Positions 1-14,221 of a stretch of DNA of 64,000 nucleotides are shown in pieces. Each line of letters opens with the position of its first letter. The first letter of the stretch is position 1. Source of the stretch: Ooceraea biroi (Eukaryota > Arthropoda > Insecta > Hymenoptera > Formicidae). The DNA lies in contig NC_039511.1 in NCBI RefSeq assembly GCF_003672135.1, positions 3,064,464 through 3,128,463 on the forward strand. Direction: 5' to 3'. A model generated the notes under the pieces. The model ran no database searches. It saw only the letters and a list, made by a program, of their open reading frames with translations, and was not told where the DNA came from. Position numbers and translations under genes: made by a program.

Positions 1-1676
1 GGCATTAAAATGCACAGAGACCACGTAATTGTGGAGGAAATAAGTAATTACAGTAGAAGACAATAACGGCATTTCGCATTTTTCACAAATAGATCGAGCA
101 GCCAAGTACCTCAGTATTCCGACAGCTCGAAGGGGAATTTAACGCATCCTCCTCGCAAGAATTCGCCGTGTTGGCACACAAGTGCCTGAAACTTTCCGAG
201 TATGCGAAATTTCCGTAAAATCGATCCGCCACGCCACTTTGCCCTTTCGTTCATCCCCGTGTGCACAATGCCGATTGGCAGAGATGCGATTTTTCACAGT
301 CCAACACGCGCATCAAGGACGTCGTTACTTATGTGCGACGCATAAAGCCGAGACTTTATTGCTCGTATGAAAAAAAGGCGCGATGTACGCGCGATATTCC
401 GCAGAAGTAGCGATCTCGCGAATAATGATGCTACGGACTTGACTTTCGTCGAGTGCTGCGATTTCGTTATTTCTCCGCCGTTTCGTATTTCATTGCGCAA
501 CATTCTCTCTCGATCTTTCAGGATCGGCGCACTCGTGACCGCAGAAAAATTTTCTTGCCCGATCCAGTTCCGCGCGTGACGGTGATAATTTGTTAAATAA
601 TCGGCACGTCGCGCTGATGAATCACGAGCTGTCGATGCGAGAGCTCGAGCGAGAGATATTTTAGCAATATCTTTAGAAGTGAGGGCACGCCGTTAAGCTG
701 AATCGATCGCGCCTGTCTTACTGCGCCGCAAATTGATCTATAACAACTGTGTCTTATCAGGTTGGCAGAGTGAATGGTATCTGAACTAGATTTGTCACTG
801 CCGAACTTAAAATATTCGCGATTTTACTTAAATTATAATTAATAGCCGAGCCAGAACGCACGATGACGGAAAAACAAGAGAAGTAATATAGAATAATTCG
901 ATTTGCGACAAACAGAGACATTTGAACTCTAATAAAATAGGCAAGAATACTATATTTTCAATCAATGGCCGGCCTGTCGCAACTCTATACTATAAATAAA
1001 TAATTAAAGTTGCTGTTGACTATAACGCGCATAAGCAACGCGAGTTGCGATGCATTCATGAAATAATTAGAATCGTTAGAGTGTGCGCTTGCGAGTCGTG
1101 GATTTTAAAACCCATGAAGAATAGACCGGTTCTCCCGCTTTATTGATAATAAAAGACTTCTCGCGATGAGCCGGGTTCTCTCGGTTCACGTCATGTTTCA
1201 CGTCCCTTCTCAGCCCGATTGGAAAATCCTTCTTTTTACAATCGTCGCTGATTGACGTGCGACAGGTACACTCGAATGATTTACTTAAGACTACGATGTG
1301 CAACATCCTGTTGCACGTCGGTACACGATCCTCGCGCATTGGTGACCCGCGGCAAACATACGTTTCTTCATTCACCTTTGGCAATCACGCGGTTTCGATC
1401 GACCACCGCTGATTCTTGTTTAATCGCGGTGAATCACTGCCGGCTTGCTCGGCGCCGACAGCCGCTGGTTGACGCCGATCGTTAACACTTGGACTGCTCA
1501 GCTAATTTCGAGCGTGAACCCGCGATAATGTTAATTTTATTTTTTACATTAATACGTAAGTATATTATATTGTTATGATATTGCATTTTATTTTAATTCA
1601 CAATTTCTACAAGTAGTTAATAAAATTAGTCTTACTTAAATGATTAAAATGCATACATGAGTGATGTGACAGTCTA
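1..1676. other. No supported gene
   Basis: Short open frames here (for example 367-579 plus and 1076-1384 minus) have no recognisable domain or exon-like splice borders. The base composition shifts from GC-balanced to AT-rich near 1530-1670. I see nothing else. Confidence 0.6.
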
Positions 1677-1883
1677 ACAAGGAAAGGTTTTTAGGTGTTA
1701 CACTCGGATTTCAAAACTTTTTGCATGCAGGTAGGGAGGTCCCCAAATAGAAGAAAAATTATAAAAGTAGCGGCCCAAATGCATATTTGCGCGCTACGTG
1801 CGCAATTTTCGATGTTAGGTTAATTACTCAAAAATGCTATTTCCAATCGAATTCTTTACATTTTTTATTTCACCTAATGCACA
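1677..1883 (+). repeat. Left terminal inverted repeat
   Basis: Left arm of the 1677-2433 element. It matches the reverse complement of 2226-2433 almost base for base, with small length differences in A/T runs. Confidence 0.85.
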
Positions 1884-2225
1884 ACGCTTTAAAAAGAAAT
1901 CAAAACCAAAATTAAAACTGAAAGAATTAAAAACCTCCCTTGACCAGATCTTTTATGTCCTCGTTATGGATTCTGATCAAATCTATTTAAAGTCGCATAC
2001 AATAAATCACGCAGAAAGAGCAAACTACGATTTGCGCAATGTACAATTATTCCAAATTGTGTGCATTAGCAGTTGCCTTAAAAAATTAAAAAAGTTACGA
2101 TGCAAATACCATTTTTGAGCAATGGGCCTTTTATACGCACTGTGCTCGCGCGGCACGAGATTACATTAGACGCTCGTATTTTCTAAACACACACACACAC
2201 ACAAAATTATTCAAAGCAATATAAA

Positions 2226-2433
2226 TGTGCATTAGGTGAAATAAAAAATGTAAAGAATTCGATTGGAAATAGCATTTTTGAGTAATTAACCTAACATCGA
2301 AAATTGCGCACGTAGCGCGCAAATATGCATTTGGGCCGTTACTTTTATTTTTTTTCTTCTATTTGGGGACCTCCCTACCTGCATGCAAAAAATTTTTGAA
2401 ATCCGAGTGTAACACCTAAAAACCTTCCCTTGT
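2226..2433 (-). repeat. Right terminal inverted repeat
   Basis: Right arm of the 1677-2433 element, the inverted counterpart of 1677-1883. Confidence 0.85.
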
Positions 2434-5159
2434 AAGTGTTAAAAACAAGATATTGCCGAATCCGCTTACCCTTCACGCGTGCAACGCATCGCGATTCTTC
2501 GATTTCGTCGCTCTCTAATTTACTCTCGATTTATTCTTCTCGAATTGACACACGCATCTTCTCATCTCGTGTAACGACGATCCTTTCGTGCAGCAGTTCG
2601 GCATGCGAGACAAGTCGCTCCCTTTTTCGTGTTTTATATTGGCGCACGAGGAAAATTGCGCGTTTCCGGCGCGAAGTTGATTTATTCCTTCGCGAGGAAG
2701 CGACAGGTATGAAACGCGAAGATATGAAGAATCGCGAAGGGGCCGAAAGAGGTTGCAAGAGTACCGAGTCCCTCTCTTTCTCTGTCGCACTTTATTTACT
2801 CGAGAACCGTACAGGGGATTGCGCTTCCGGAAGTCTCGCTACTTTCCTTTGTAGGGAGATGAAAAATCTGAGAAGGCGCTCTCTCGTGTCTCCCTCGTAA
2901 CTCTGAGGATGCTCTTGTGCAACTGCGCGAGGGTACACGACGATCCTGTGATCCTTCTTTGTATGGCATTGTTTGCGCGATATATCGACCTCGTCGATAT
3001 CTCGCTTCGAACGAGATGAAATATGGAGATTGAGCAAGAATCGCCGTTAAAAGGCGATTATTTAAACACCTCTCCCGATATTGCTATGGGATTCCATGAG
3101 ATACGGCGCGATGCGAGTGAGTTGTTGCTATAGCAACTGAGGATTCAGGTTGCACAATGTAGAAAAGGACGCAGGGGAAGTGGAAGAAGCACCAGCAGAA
3201 GAACAAACAGAAGAGAGCTCAGCAAAGAGAAGCCAACGTTTAGGCAGGTCCAGTCGACCTTGACTCCTAATTTTATCCCAAACTCGAATCCGGTTTTCAG
3301 TGGTGCATGGGAGGTGGGTCCGCGATATGGGGGTTGCAGCTGGTGCGCCGCCGAACGTCTGTCGTCACCGTCTGCTTTTACGTTAATTAATGATACAATT
3401 AGCCCGGGTCTCGAATCCCGATGTCCGAATTTAATTTGACTCCCGTGCTTCTTGGTGCTTCGTGCTCGACTCGCCAAGGATTTCGTAATCGTAATCGTAA
3501 TCTGTTATCGGTTATCGTAATTAGCTCGTATTGTAATTAAGAAGCGTTCGTTTCCCGCCAATCGTCTTCATCGACAGAGAGATCTCTCTGAAATCGACGA
3601 AGCTTCTGCCGAAACAGACTTTATTAGACAGAGACAAAGGAGAGAAATAAAAAATGTAACGTCGACCCAAGATAACGATTTATTCTTTTATTCAGAAAAT
3701 TTCTGAAATTTGTTCAGATAACTTAGTGAGTCTATCGAAAGCTCCCGAGCTTTCGCTCAGTGCATAGGTTCTCGTACGTGCGCCGATACGAGATTGATTA
3801 TGAAATGATGGCGACGCGCGGCAAGCCAGATACAAGAGCGGTCCTGGCGCGTCCTGGCGACCGGGCGAGTTCGTCTCTTCCTTTCGGTCGTCTCCTCTTC
3901 CTCTTTAACGTGCCTCCCTGACCCACAAATCGAGCGAGCGGCGGTCGCGGCTCCTTTTTCCTTTCCGCGCGCGCACACGCGATCCTATTATCCAGGAATA
4001 GCCGTGCGGGTTTCTAATTTCGCGGATCGACCGGGGCGAGGAGAGGAAGCGAACGCGAGAGTCAATCCCCAACGATGGCGGATGCCACTTTTAGCGACAG
4101 CCTCTCTCGGCAAAATGGTCTCTCGCGTAATGTACATCGTGCCGCAGACATTACACGGCATTATGGCGCGGATCGTGTAACGTTATGATTATCTCGCAAG
4201 GAGCCCAAGGTCCGTCTCCTCTCATCCTCTCTGCAGGCTGCGGTGTAATTGTTCTTTCATTTGACACGTACATCGCATCGCAGCGCGCGATTCTTCGCGC
4301 TGTGTCCTTCCTCCTTTCTATCCGTCCTATCCTCCTCCACCTCGCGAGATGCTTTCCATCGCGGAAGGCAGAAAAAGACGCGACACGATGAAAAGGACTA
4401 GGTATCGATCCATTCAACATCGAGGATCGCTTTTGTCCCATTCTACTTTCGCGATTGACGAAGAACTCGGAAGTGGTACAAGTGTAGTGCAGGCAACGAC
4501 GAGATTTATCTCTTAAACTTATGTTTTCTATTTGTATTTGTCCAGAGATAGATTAGGAATTAAAATTAGAAGATATTCATCGAGAATTCATTCATCAATA
4601 TTCAGAGAGAAACAATGGCGAAAAATAAAAATAAGAGTAATAGAAAGAAATAGAGAGAATTTGGAAATACGAACTACTATAAGCAGAATAATACCGCATC
4701 GATGATCTCACTGACATCCCTGAGTCCCAAAAATTCCGAGTCTGCCTGAGCATCAGGCACGAAAGGATGGAAGCGTTCGCGCAAATGTGTCGGCTCGCGC
4801 CCGCCGACAAATGGATTTCGCGCATTCACAGGTGATAATGTCGCCTCTTAAGTCGCCCGCGATGGAAGGAAAGGAGGATCTCTGAACTCGCCCGAGCTCC
4901 TGCCGCCGGCTACAGTAAGCTATTTTCAGCTGGTTCTCCTATTCCCCACCTTCTCCGATGGACGACGCCGTCGTCTTCCTTTTGCAGCAGCAACGACGTC
5001 GTTGCAGGAGGCCAACAACAGCGGCAGCGACAGCGACAGCATTAGCCGGCGCACTAGGGCCGAGACGACGGACGGGGCCGGAACGGGTTGCCGTTCAGGT
5101 TTTGCCGCAGGGGATCGTTAAGATAATCGCCGCTATCCTCATCCTAACTTAGCCTTAGC
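2434..5159. other. No supported gene
   Basis: GC-rich, CpG-rich sequence with overlapping short frames on both strands and no domain or conserved exon that I recognise. A small 20-bp palindrome (CGAAAGCTC, 2-base gap, inverted) lies near 3737-3756. Confidence 0.55.
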
Positions 5160-6660
5160 CGTACGATATATATCCACGTCTCGCTCGCCCGCTTGTCTCC
5201 AACCCCCTCCGCCCCGTCGTCCTTCTCCGTCGAGCTCGCCTGTTCTTCGACGTCCACCCTCTTATCGGTCTCCCTTTTTCAAACGCGCCTGCCCTCTTTT
5301 TCTCCTTTTCCTCCTTTTATCTGTTCCCATATACCTCCATTCACGTCGCTACGCGTCTCTCCTCCTCGCTGCGTGCATCCTGCGTACGTGCACGCGGCTT
5401 GATTCACGATTCCGATCGAACTCGATGAAACCGAACAACGCGTTCGATTCTGTACCATACGGAATTCATTTATCGAGCGATAACGGGCTCGTGAATGGTC
5501 GACGAAAGAATTGCTGCAACGTGTTAGGTGAGGTGCAATCTTCTGTGCCTCGGAAGAACGGTTGTGAACCTTTTGAGACTTTCATCAACGATAAGACCTT
5601 CATCTCGTCCATCCTCCATCGACTGATAATTATTCTCAGACAAGTGCTTGTACGCACTGATGACCGTTACGCTACGTACGATGCGTATGAAACGACTTCT
5701 CAGTACCGTCATTGTCATCCCCTCTTTCTCGTCGGCGTTTTTTTCGCTTACCTCTTTGTATAACCATCGTGTGATTTCATCTTTATTGCATTTATTACTG
5801 CCGTTAGAGAATCTGCGTCAGGGACGTTTCTCATAGCTCAACGCTACGTTCGCCACCCTTGCAGTCCCTCGCATACGCCCGCGTTTCTCGACGAAGTCGA
5901 CGTGCACTTTATTACTCTCATCGAAGAGACGACGAGGATACGCGTACGCGGCGCGGCAGCTTCGTGTCAATGGCGTTTCTCATCTCGCTCGTTTAATTCT
6001 AATCGGCCGATCCTCCGCGAGCAATCATCCCTCGGAGAGTCGCGGGGAGCCGCAAGGACGCGGAGGCGCGACCGGTCGTCGTCGCCTGCCACGCTGCGGC
6101 GAGAGTCAAGCCGGTCGTGCGCGCTGGCGTATAATGCGTTACACAGGTATTACAGGTATTATCCGTATTACACGTATTACGGGTATTATACGGACGTACG
6201 TGCGGCCTCGAGAGAACAGGCCTGCACGGCGCGCGACGGCTTCTTTCCCCGATTCCCTCCTCGTCGCCGTCCTCCCGTCTCTCACACACACACACACACT
6301 CTCTTTCTCTGTCTTTCTCGAGGGAGACTCTCCTCTCATGCTGCTCCTCTCGGCTCCATCACTGCATCGTCACCTCCCCGTTGCCTCCTCCACGTCGCAT
6401 CCTCCTCTCTGAACATTCTCCACCATCACGACTCATCCTGCTCTCTCCTTACCTATTCTCCTGTCTTCTCTCTGTTTCTCTCTGTCTTTCGTTCTCTCTC
6501 TCTCTCCCTTTCTCCTTGTCTCGGTCATCTTTTTACCCTAAGGCCGAGAGCGAGCGGGCGGTTTAACGTCCGCGACTTTTTCTCGCCTTCTCCCGTTCTT
6601 CCCCCTTTCTCTCTGCCCCGTCTCCTCGAGCCTCTCATCGTCCTCTTTCTTCTTCGTATA
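5160..6660. repeat. Pyrimidine-rich low-complexity region with a CA microsatellite
   Basis: The plus strand is strongly C/T-biased at about 5160-5400 and 6240-6660, with repeated TCTC and CCTC runs and a (CA) tract at 6283-6299. This bias creates a 335-codon open frame at 5902-6909 rich in Ser, Leu, Arg and Pro. I judge it non-coding because its composition follows the simple-sequence bias. Confidence 0.6.
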
Positions 6661-9600
6661 GCTCCGATCACCTCTCGCCCCGCCGGAGTTGCGCTCCATC
6701 GCGCCTCGCGATGTTCGCCATGCATCTCTCGTCTATGCAACCGCGCTGAGATCCGCGAAATTTCGCGTCGCCGCTCCCTTTATCACGTTTTCTCAAATTT
6801 CGCAGTCAGAAATCGACAGTTGGCTTCTCTGCTGCAACATGTTCAGATTCTGACATGGTTTCATTCTAGTGAGCAACGAATAGAGAGGCAATGCATTGCA
6901 ATTTGCTGACAAAATTGCAATTTCTGTTTTTACATGAAAAGGGCTTAAAAGTACGTAATTTATTAGAATTATTATAATTTTTGTCAGAAAAAAATGGATT
7001 TTTAATCTGTGAAAAATTTCGTGACAGAAATTATGTGTCGGATTCTCTCGATTTCCTGTTGATTGCAGCTATTTACAATCAATCGATCGATGCATGTATG
7101 TTTCATGTTTCTCGTAATTTGCGGTTCTCATAATTCAGATAACATCGCTTAAAGCAATGTAGTAAATTTGATTTCTGCAACGCAGGTAACAACATGTGTA
7201 CAGTCTCTCACACCGTATCTGCCTCTTTGGCTTTGCGTGGGTCTTTTTTCTATTTCCTTAATCTGTTGAGATGTAATAAGAAAAACTTATTGCATGAATA
7301 AATTTTATATAGTCATTACGTAAACTCCGTTCTAATTTTCCTGCATTGACGTTTTAGATTAAATATATTTACATGACATTAATCTCGATGAGTAACGTGC
7401 GTCGTCGCAGTTTTCTACAGCTCCGTTTTCAATTTTAGAATAAGTTAATCAATAAATAATTTATAAAATGTTCAATGTCACATTAACTACCGGGTTCACC
7501 GGAAAGTCCGGATTTTTCCAAGTTTTGCTAAAAATCCGCATAAATTTTCCAATCAATCCATGATAGATTCTAAGAGAAAAAGTAGATTCCTTTACACATA
7601 TTATAAATATGATATTTATTAAATAAATTAATTTCTTGTGTAACCGAGAAATTATAATGTCGGTCCCGTCAAAGATTTATTTTATGGAGGCTTGATACAC
7701 GAATAAGGTTGAGATGGAATTTTTGCAAACGGAATCTATGTAAATACAAGGTTCTCATGCTCAATTTAATAATCCATTGAGCGTCATCGCGCGCATAGGC
7801 CATGCGAGCCATCCAACAAGCTAGATATCATCGATCTTCAGTCACGGAGAAAACGACCTCGGTATAATGCTCGACCTTTACGAACCGGTCCCCCGCGAGT
7901 GGTGCATTTGTATGCTGACACAGGTGTATACGCTGCATACAATCAGCCGGATCCAGCACACTGTGTAATGCCCTGTACACACTAGATCGTCGGCGTTCCT
8001 TTTCTCGAAGCGCAGTGTATTCACCTAATCGGATCGAGTTTCGAACGTGTTTATCGGCATTCCTGCAAAATACATCAAGACTTCATTGCCTTGCCTCTCG
8101 TCAGGAAACCTCGAGGAATGAAGAGGATCAGCTACTTTATAGCGGTTTTCATGATATCTTAGCAGTCTTTAGGAATGCAGAAACTATCGTTGAAAGTTCA
8201 TTCACGGATTTGCAAAGAAAATCGCGGTTTCCAGCTCCGCTCGCGACAAGATCCGCTTGGAGTGATCTCTAGGGGTGCAGATTCGTCCTTAATCCGTCGT
8301 AAAAGGGAGAGGAGGGCAAACAGGCTTTACCGATCGCGGGGGAGGGCGTTGTCTATTATGCATCGCGATGCAAACCCGTGCCCGGCACGGCGGCCTGCTA
8401 TCCGTTGGAGAACGATCTCGTTATGTAGCGCGCGACCTTAGCGAAACCGGTCGGCGAAGGAATTGATTGCGCATTGCACCGTGATTGATTGCGTCGCAGA
8501 CTTTGGTCACTTCCTATGCGGGAGGAACCAGGAAAGCTTAATGTGTGAGAGAAGATCGTTTTATTATAATATCTTGCCCCGAGTTGAAGGGCTTGAAACA
8601 AGAACCAGCTAAATGCCAGCAAACATCATCACCAAGCCAGCGTGTGTTAAATAAATTTGGCTTGGGAACTTCCTGTTCTTTGGCAGACTGCACCGTCTTA
8701 TCCGTAACGGAGGAGACGGGGAGGAAAATTCATTTGATCGAAGTTACCGAGGCAATGCTGATGCACTCGGCTCTAGGTCCACAACTTGCAAGATCTATTT
8801 CATTAATCGCGGCGCTACATCCTCATAGGGAACCTAATAAATTGCTTGGTTCCACGCTCCGAACGCGTAAGAGACGAAATTTTGCCAGGACGAGAAAGAC
8901 AAGAGGAAGATAAAAAAGGAAAAATGATGGGAGTGATACAGGGTGAAACGCGGGTGAATTTTTATGCGCGTCACGGGCGGGACGAAATGCGACGATGAGT
9001 CCTCGATGTGCTCATTCATACTTCGCACCATCAGCTGGCTCGTTAACAGATCGTCAATGAATTATAATGCGTGCGTCTGTGAGCGATGCGTGTGCGTGCG
9101 CACATCGATCTCTCGGTCCCTCCTTAAGCGGGCACTGCACAGGCCGATCCACCTGGTCCACCTCGTTGGCCGACGACGCCGTTCGCCTCGTCGCCCCGTG
9201 AGGACACTCGATTTGCATTTGACGACCGCCGGTGATGTCGTAATCCGCGTCATTCCTTTGCGCGATCACGAAATGCGAAGTGGCCGCGAACTTGGCTGGC
9301 GCGTTTGCATTCAGGGTCACGTTGTCCCAATGACGTAGCTAATGAGCGACCGATCGACCGAGCGTCGCTTTTTTTCCATGAGGGCGAGGATAGAAGAGAT
9401 AATGACTAATAAGTGCAATAACAAGTACTAAATTGTTCTAATTGAAATTTTTCGTAGATGAAAGTTCAAGTACGTTGAGACGAGTTACCATTATCTTTGC
9501 ACATTTTCAGTAATATTTTTTTTTAATTTAGCAACATGGATGAACACGAAAATCTATGACAAAGAGAAAAATGAGTTTCAAACTTGTCAAACGGCATTCG

Positions 9601-12600
9601 CGAGTAGTCTTTAGAAACACACAGATTATAATTTGACATTTTTATATCACATTTTTCGAGCGGTACGTGATAAGAAAGAATGAGTGAGAGGAATATCGAT
9701 GGAACACGAGTTGCCGACTTTTAACGTACAAAAAAACGCCTGAGTTACGTTCCTTATCTGTCAGTACCTTTCCGCTTTTAAGAGGAGCTCTCCCAGTACT
9801 CATGGAAAAATCCCACTGCATCCCGATTATGATCCTGGTAATAATCCGTCCACTTAACGGTGCCCTTAGGCCCTTTGGGAGATAGTACTTCACGATCGCT
9901 TCTCCCCTCCAAGCGTAACTTTTTTAAAAGGATCGAACGAGTACTCACAAAAGATCCCTTTTATCTTTCGAGGGACAAACAAGAGTATCTATTAGGGTCA
10001 GATCGAATAACAGGCCTTGGAGTCCACTTGGATCGAAGGCATCAACACGCATGATAGGGTACACGATACGGAGATTGTCCATGGTTAAATCACGCTGTGT
10101 ACTGCACCGTGTACAACTCCGTTTATTAGAATGATCCGTGACACGCGATTTACATAATAATCCTTCAAATACGGTTCGCATAGCTGCGGATTTAGAGGCT
10201 TTCTGGATCCAACGAGATATCGCGAGTGTATGTAACTGCAATGATGCATCATCAACATCATCTCTGCGCGTGAAAATCCTAAATTTATATTTTCATATAT
10301 AAATTTTATATGTTGAGTGAAATTTGTAGCTCTAAACGAGATTTTCTTTTATGGATGGTGTTTTATACTTTGATTCCTCTTCTCAATTAGTTTACCTTCT
10401 TTTCCCATTTTCGTACAAACATACGAGCATCGAAAAATCAATGCCACATTAGGCAAATAACAGTAGATACCATGTTAATTTGCGACCTCGACAGCGGTGA
10501 AGAGACCGTTCAAGGCCGTACATATTCGCTTCGGACTCTTTCGATTATTTCGGATGAAGGTCCACGCTCTCCGCATAAGTATCGTCGATTGTGTATTTGA
10601 ATAGAGATGTTTAATTCATATTTATCTGCCAATAACGATTCACGGGGGAAGTGACTCATTCCTTTCTCAAGGATCATCTCCGTGGAGACTCTCCGTGGAG
10701 TCTGACAACTGTGCTCTCCCTGCATCCTCGCATCCGCTCTTACTCTTATGAAAATTTCTGAGGACGAACAGAAATGCTTTCAAGATTAGAAATATTTCAG
10801 TTTGAACAAAATTGCGAGAAACTTACAAGAACGAAGAAAAGAAATTTTTATTATTCTTGATCAATAGTGCCACCTTAATTAGTATTATATTTCTAATTGT
10901 TTATTTTGTTGCTTTCAAATATTTTTATCAGGAATATTATAATCGATCGAAAATTAATGTCGATGTGGCTTTCGATGTGAAAAATTCATTTTGTATTAGC
11001 CGCCTCGAGGTCGTCCGTTGTAACACCGCATAAGAAAGACGTCAGTATTCTTCCTGCTTAACCCGAGTTTTCGCGATATTCATCGGATTCGATGCGATAT
11101 TCCGTGCGCGATGTCGCTTCGTGACTTTGTCAATGGACGCGCACTGCTCACAATAAGGGGAATCCTGATCGTGAATGGAATCCGTTGCACATTTTTTGGA
11201 TTTTTACATCCTAGGGATAGCTCAACAGAAAGATATACCTGCTCGCTATTTATAGTTAACTCATTTCCTGACGAAATTAATCTGACAATATTACTGCATT
11301 GATAATGCAATGAGCGTGTGCGCGCGCACGAGATGAAAAATCCATTATTCTGTCTGGAAAGATAATTTATGACATCTAATAATGATTAACTCGCAGGTAC
11401 CTGACGCGATTAATAACATGCAATATAAACGATAAAGGATCTTAACATTGGATAAAAAGTCCATTATTGTCCAGTATTGTTTTTTGCATTTATGAATCCT
11501 GAAAGCCATCTTATACATAAATACACGTTGGCGTAACACGGAAACCTTAGTCACTAGATCGCATTATGCAGCGCATAGTGCGGAAAACAGCTTAAATACG
11601 CAGTAACATAATAATTGAACATAAAACGTGCGCTTGATTACTACTGCCGATGCTATATGATTAACAGGAGGAAGGATATTAAATAATTAAAACAATTAAA
11701 TTAATTGATCATTAATTCTGAATCTAAATTCGGCGCAATCGAAAGTACATCGCACTTTCCGTGGTTGCGTCTGTTCGATTTCACTTTTTTTCATAACTCT
11801 CACGCGCTTTAGAGTCATTTAGTGCTACTATCGTAGTGCATGGTCTAAGCATGAGAATAAGAACGGACACTATCGGCCCGGTTCAACCTTCGACGTTGTC
11901 AATTAGGAGAGGCGCACTAATTATGTCACACATTCGCGCCACGTAAAGAGCGCTAAGCAGCGCAATCGATTCAAAAAACATGTCTGCACGGTGCAGACTC
12001 GTGCGTTAATTCGGCTCTAAGAAAGTGTCAATGTCGGGGACACGCTCGATGCAGGAGCGATCGGCTCGAGCGCGAACTCGCTACCGGAAGCCGAGGAGGC
12101 CAGGAGGAACGGTAATTTTTATTTATTCATAATGTCCGACGCCAGGAACTCGCACATCGATCTTGTTTTCTACACGTTTCCCGTTATTCCCATGATAACT
12201 GTAAATCGTCAATCTTAAGCGTTCGCCGATTATTCCATTTCGATTAGTTTTTTACCTGAACGCGCGGGTCGCAGTTCTGCTCGATCCTGTATTTCGGTCA
12301 GAAGGTCGTGGGACGATACTAGATCCAACGTGGATCCATCGTGTAACCTGATCTTAATCATGGCTTCAACATCATCTGTCAGCTTGGTCCACGATCTAAT
12401 GCTCGATCGAAAAACGAGAGCAACATCCTTCGACTCTTTTGTATCCGATCGATCTGTTTATTCATTTTACTTTATTACCATAACAACTTTGAGCTATATT
12501 TTTCTGTAAATGAATAAGATGGTAAATCGTATAAATATGCTTTTTAGCAACATCGCAGAATGACGATAATATAAATCTGGAAATAAAATAAGTGTGATAA

Positions 12601-14217
12601 ATATCTCTTCTTGTGTGTCCGCTGTAAAGAGAAAGATAACGAGACATTGAGACAATCCGCTTTTGCAACAGTTTAAATGTCTTCCTGATAAGCTAAATGA
12701 AACAGTTTGTCGATGCTAATTTATTTGAAGGTGCCGACATCTACGTTGTCACGAACATTTAATTAACGAGGAAAATTAAATCTGTTTGTGGTTGAGGTCG
12801 GCTAATTACTATTAATCTTGTTTCGCTGGCGATGCGATTTGGACGGCGTTTCCCGTGGTATTTTCATATGCCAAACAGGAGGCACGTAGTTTCACGTTTA
12901 ATCGCGCGTGATGCAAGTTGAAAGACCATTGCTCGATCGAGACAAGGACAGGAAAGTGACGATAGAAAATATGATCGCGCGTCATAAATATTCATTACGC
13001 CGGAGTTTTTCTATATTTTTCCTTTCGTGATGCCTATCTGAAAAACTCAAGGCTTGAGTAATGACGACGTGCCTCATCGTTGAAATTGCGTTTTATTACT
13101 GGACCAATTAAGACGCGTCGTTAATATCGTGAGTTGCATCGCGCTACGCCCCCCCGGTGAGCTGATGAATGGTTCGGAGTAACCGGTTGGACGTACCGAA
13201 CTCTCGGTAAAATCTCTATGTTATTATCAAACGATCGAAACAGTCGGCATGTACATTTTAATCTGGTTGCTTAACGACAAGTCGGTTCGTTCGAGAGCCG
13301 GTTCGGTTTGAGAAAAATCCTTTTGGAAATAACAGTCTGCGAAATGAGGGGACAAAAATTGTAATCATTTCCAATTAATTAAGCGTTCGCGCGTTTAACT
13401 GAGTGCAGCGCGTTAATTATAAATAAATAAACTAGAGGTTGTGTGTGCACCCGATTTTTCAGTTTCGAAAACATTTTCCGACGAGTCTTAAAATGTAGTA
13501 ATGCGAAACACCTTTTACTGCCGCGTTTTGAAGAAAAGTTTATCTCGGTTTGCATGAAATGTCGATAAATTTCAGTCGTTCTCCCGCGACGATTCATATG
13601 TGTATATCTTCTTTTTCTGTCTTCTCTCTTCCTCCCGTTCGCTCTCTGGATTAATTCGTCATCCTTGAATATTCGATACGCGCACTTTTCGCTCGAGCGT
13701 GCAATTTCCGGCTCCGTTGAGCGGCGTCGCCGTTTGCTCTGACGACGTAGGAAGTCTCGGCGTACGCATGGCGCCCGTATTAGCAATCTGGGTGCGAAGT
13801 GCGAAGTACAATGGACGATCTCTCGACGATCTCAATGTCGGTAGTCAGCGCGAGCTCAATACGCGCGCGCGTCGGAAGAGGAAAGAGAAGAATAAAGAAA
13901 AAAGGGGGACGACAGTGGAATCGGCAGGGGGTTTGCCACCGCCTCACTGCTTCGTACCCGATGCTACGTGACGCGACTACGCTACTGGGAATTAACGACG
14001 CCTTCGCCGGGTGCTGCGACGATAAATTCACCGGTGCGAGTTTCCGTCTGGGTGCCCCTTCATCGTCGGGGCCCAGGTATGTGGCAAATCCGAATGGACG
14101 TCCGTTCGGCACACTAAAGCTCGTGTTAGGAAGAAGAACGCGTCTACGAGGAACACGCTAGCGAGAGGATGGCCTCCCGACTTGGAGATGGTCTGACGAC
14201 TTGCCACGAGAACGAGA
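6661..14217. other. No supported gene
   Basis: An AT-rich block (about 6900-7780) is followed by mixed-composition sequence. Frames such as 8545-8913, 8964-9338 and 13379-13786 overlap frames on the other strand and show no family motif or paired splice signals. I see no RNA gene or mobile element here. Confidence 0.5.
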
Positions 14218-14221
14218 TTAA

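Larger units (their letters stand above)
1677..2433. mobile_element. 757-bp element with ~207-bp terminal inverted repeats
   Basis: The sequence 1677-1883 reappears inverted at 2226-2433 with only scattered differences. Both ends begin ACAAGG and continue into AAGGTTTTTAGGTGTTACAC. The arms enclose about 340 bp of unique AT-rich DNA with a short CA repeat near 2188-2203. A 94-codon frame (1834-2118) runs from the left arm into the core; it has no transposase motif and is probably chance. The layout is that of a non-autonomous foldback or MITE-like DNA transposon. I could not find a clear target-site duplication (left flank GACAGTCTA, right flank AAGTGTTAA), so the superfamily is not assigned and the outer border could be off by a few bases. 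Confidence 0.85.

Noticed and set aside
1834..2118. 94-codon frame inside the 1677-2433 element
   Set aside because: It begins in the inverted repeat and shows no transposase motif.
3400..3425. TCGAATCCCG resembling a tRNA B box
   Set aside because: No matching A box, acceptor stem or cloverleaf could be formed around it.
5902..6909. 335-codon plus-strand open frame
   Set aside because: It runs through a C/T-rich simple-sequence region and a CA microsatellite; its composition simply mirrors that bias and no domain is visible.
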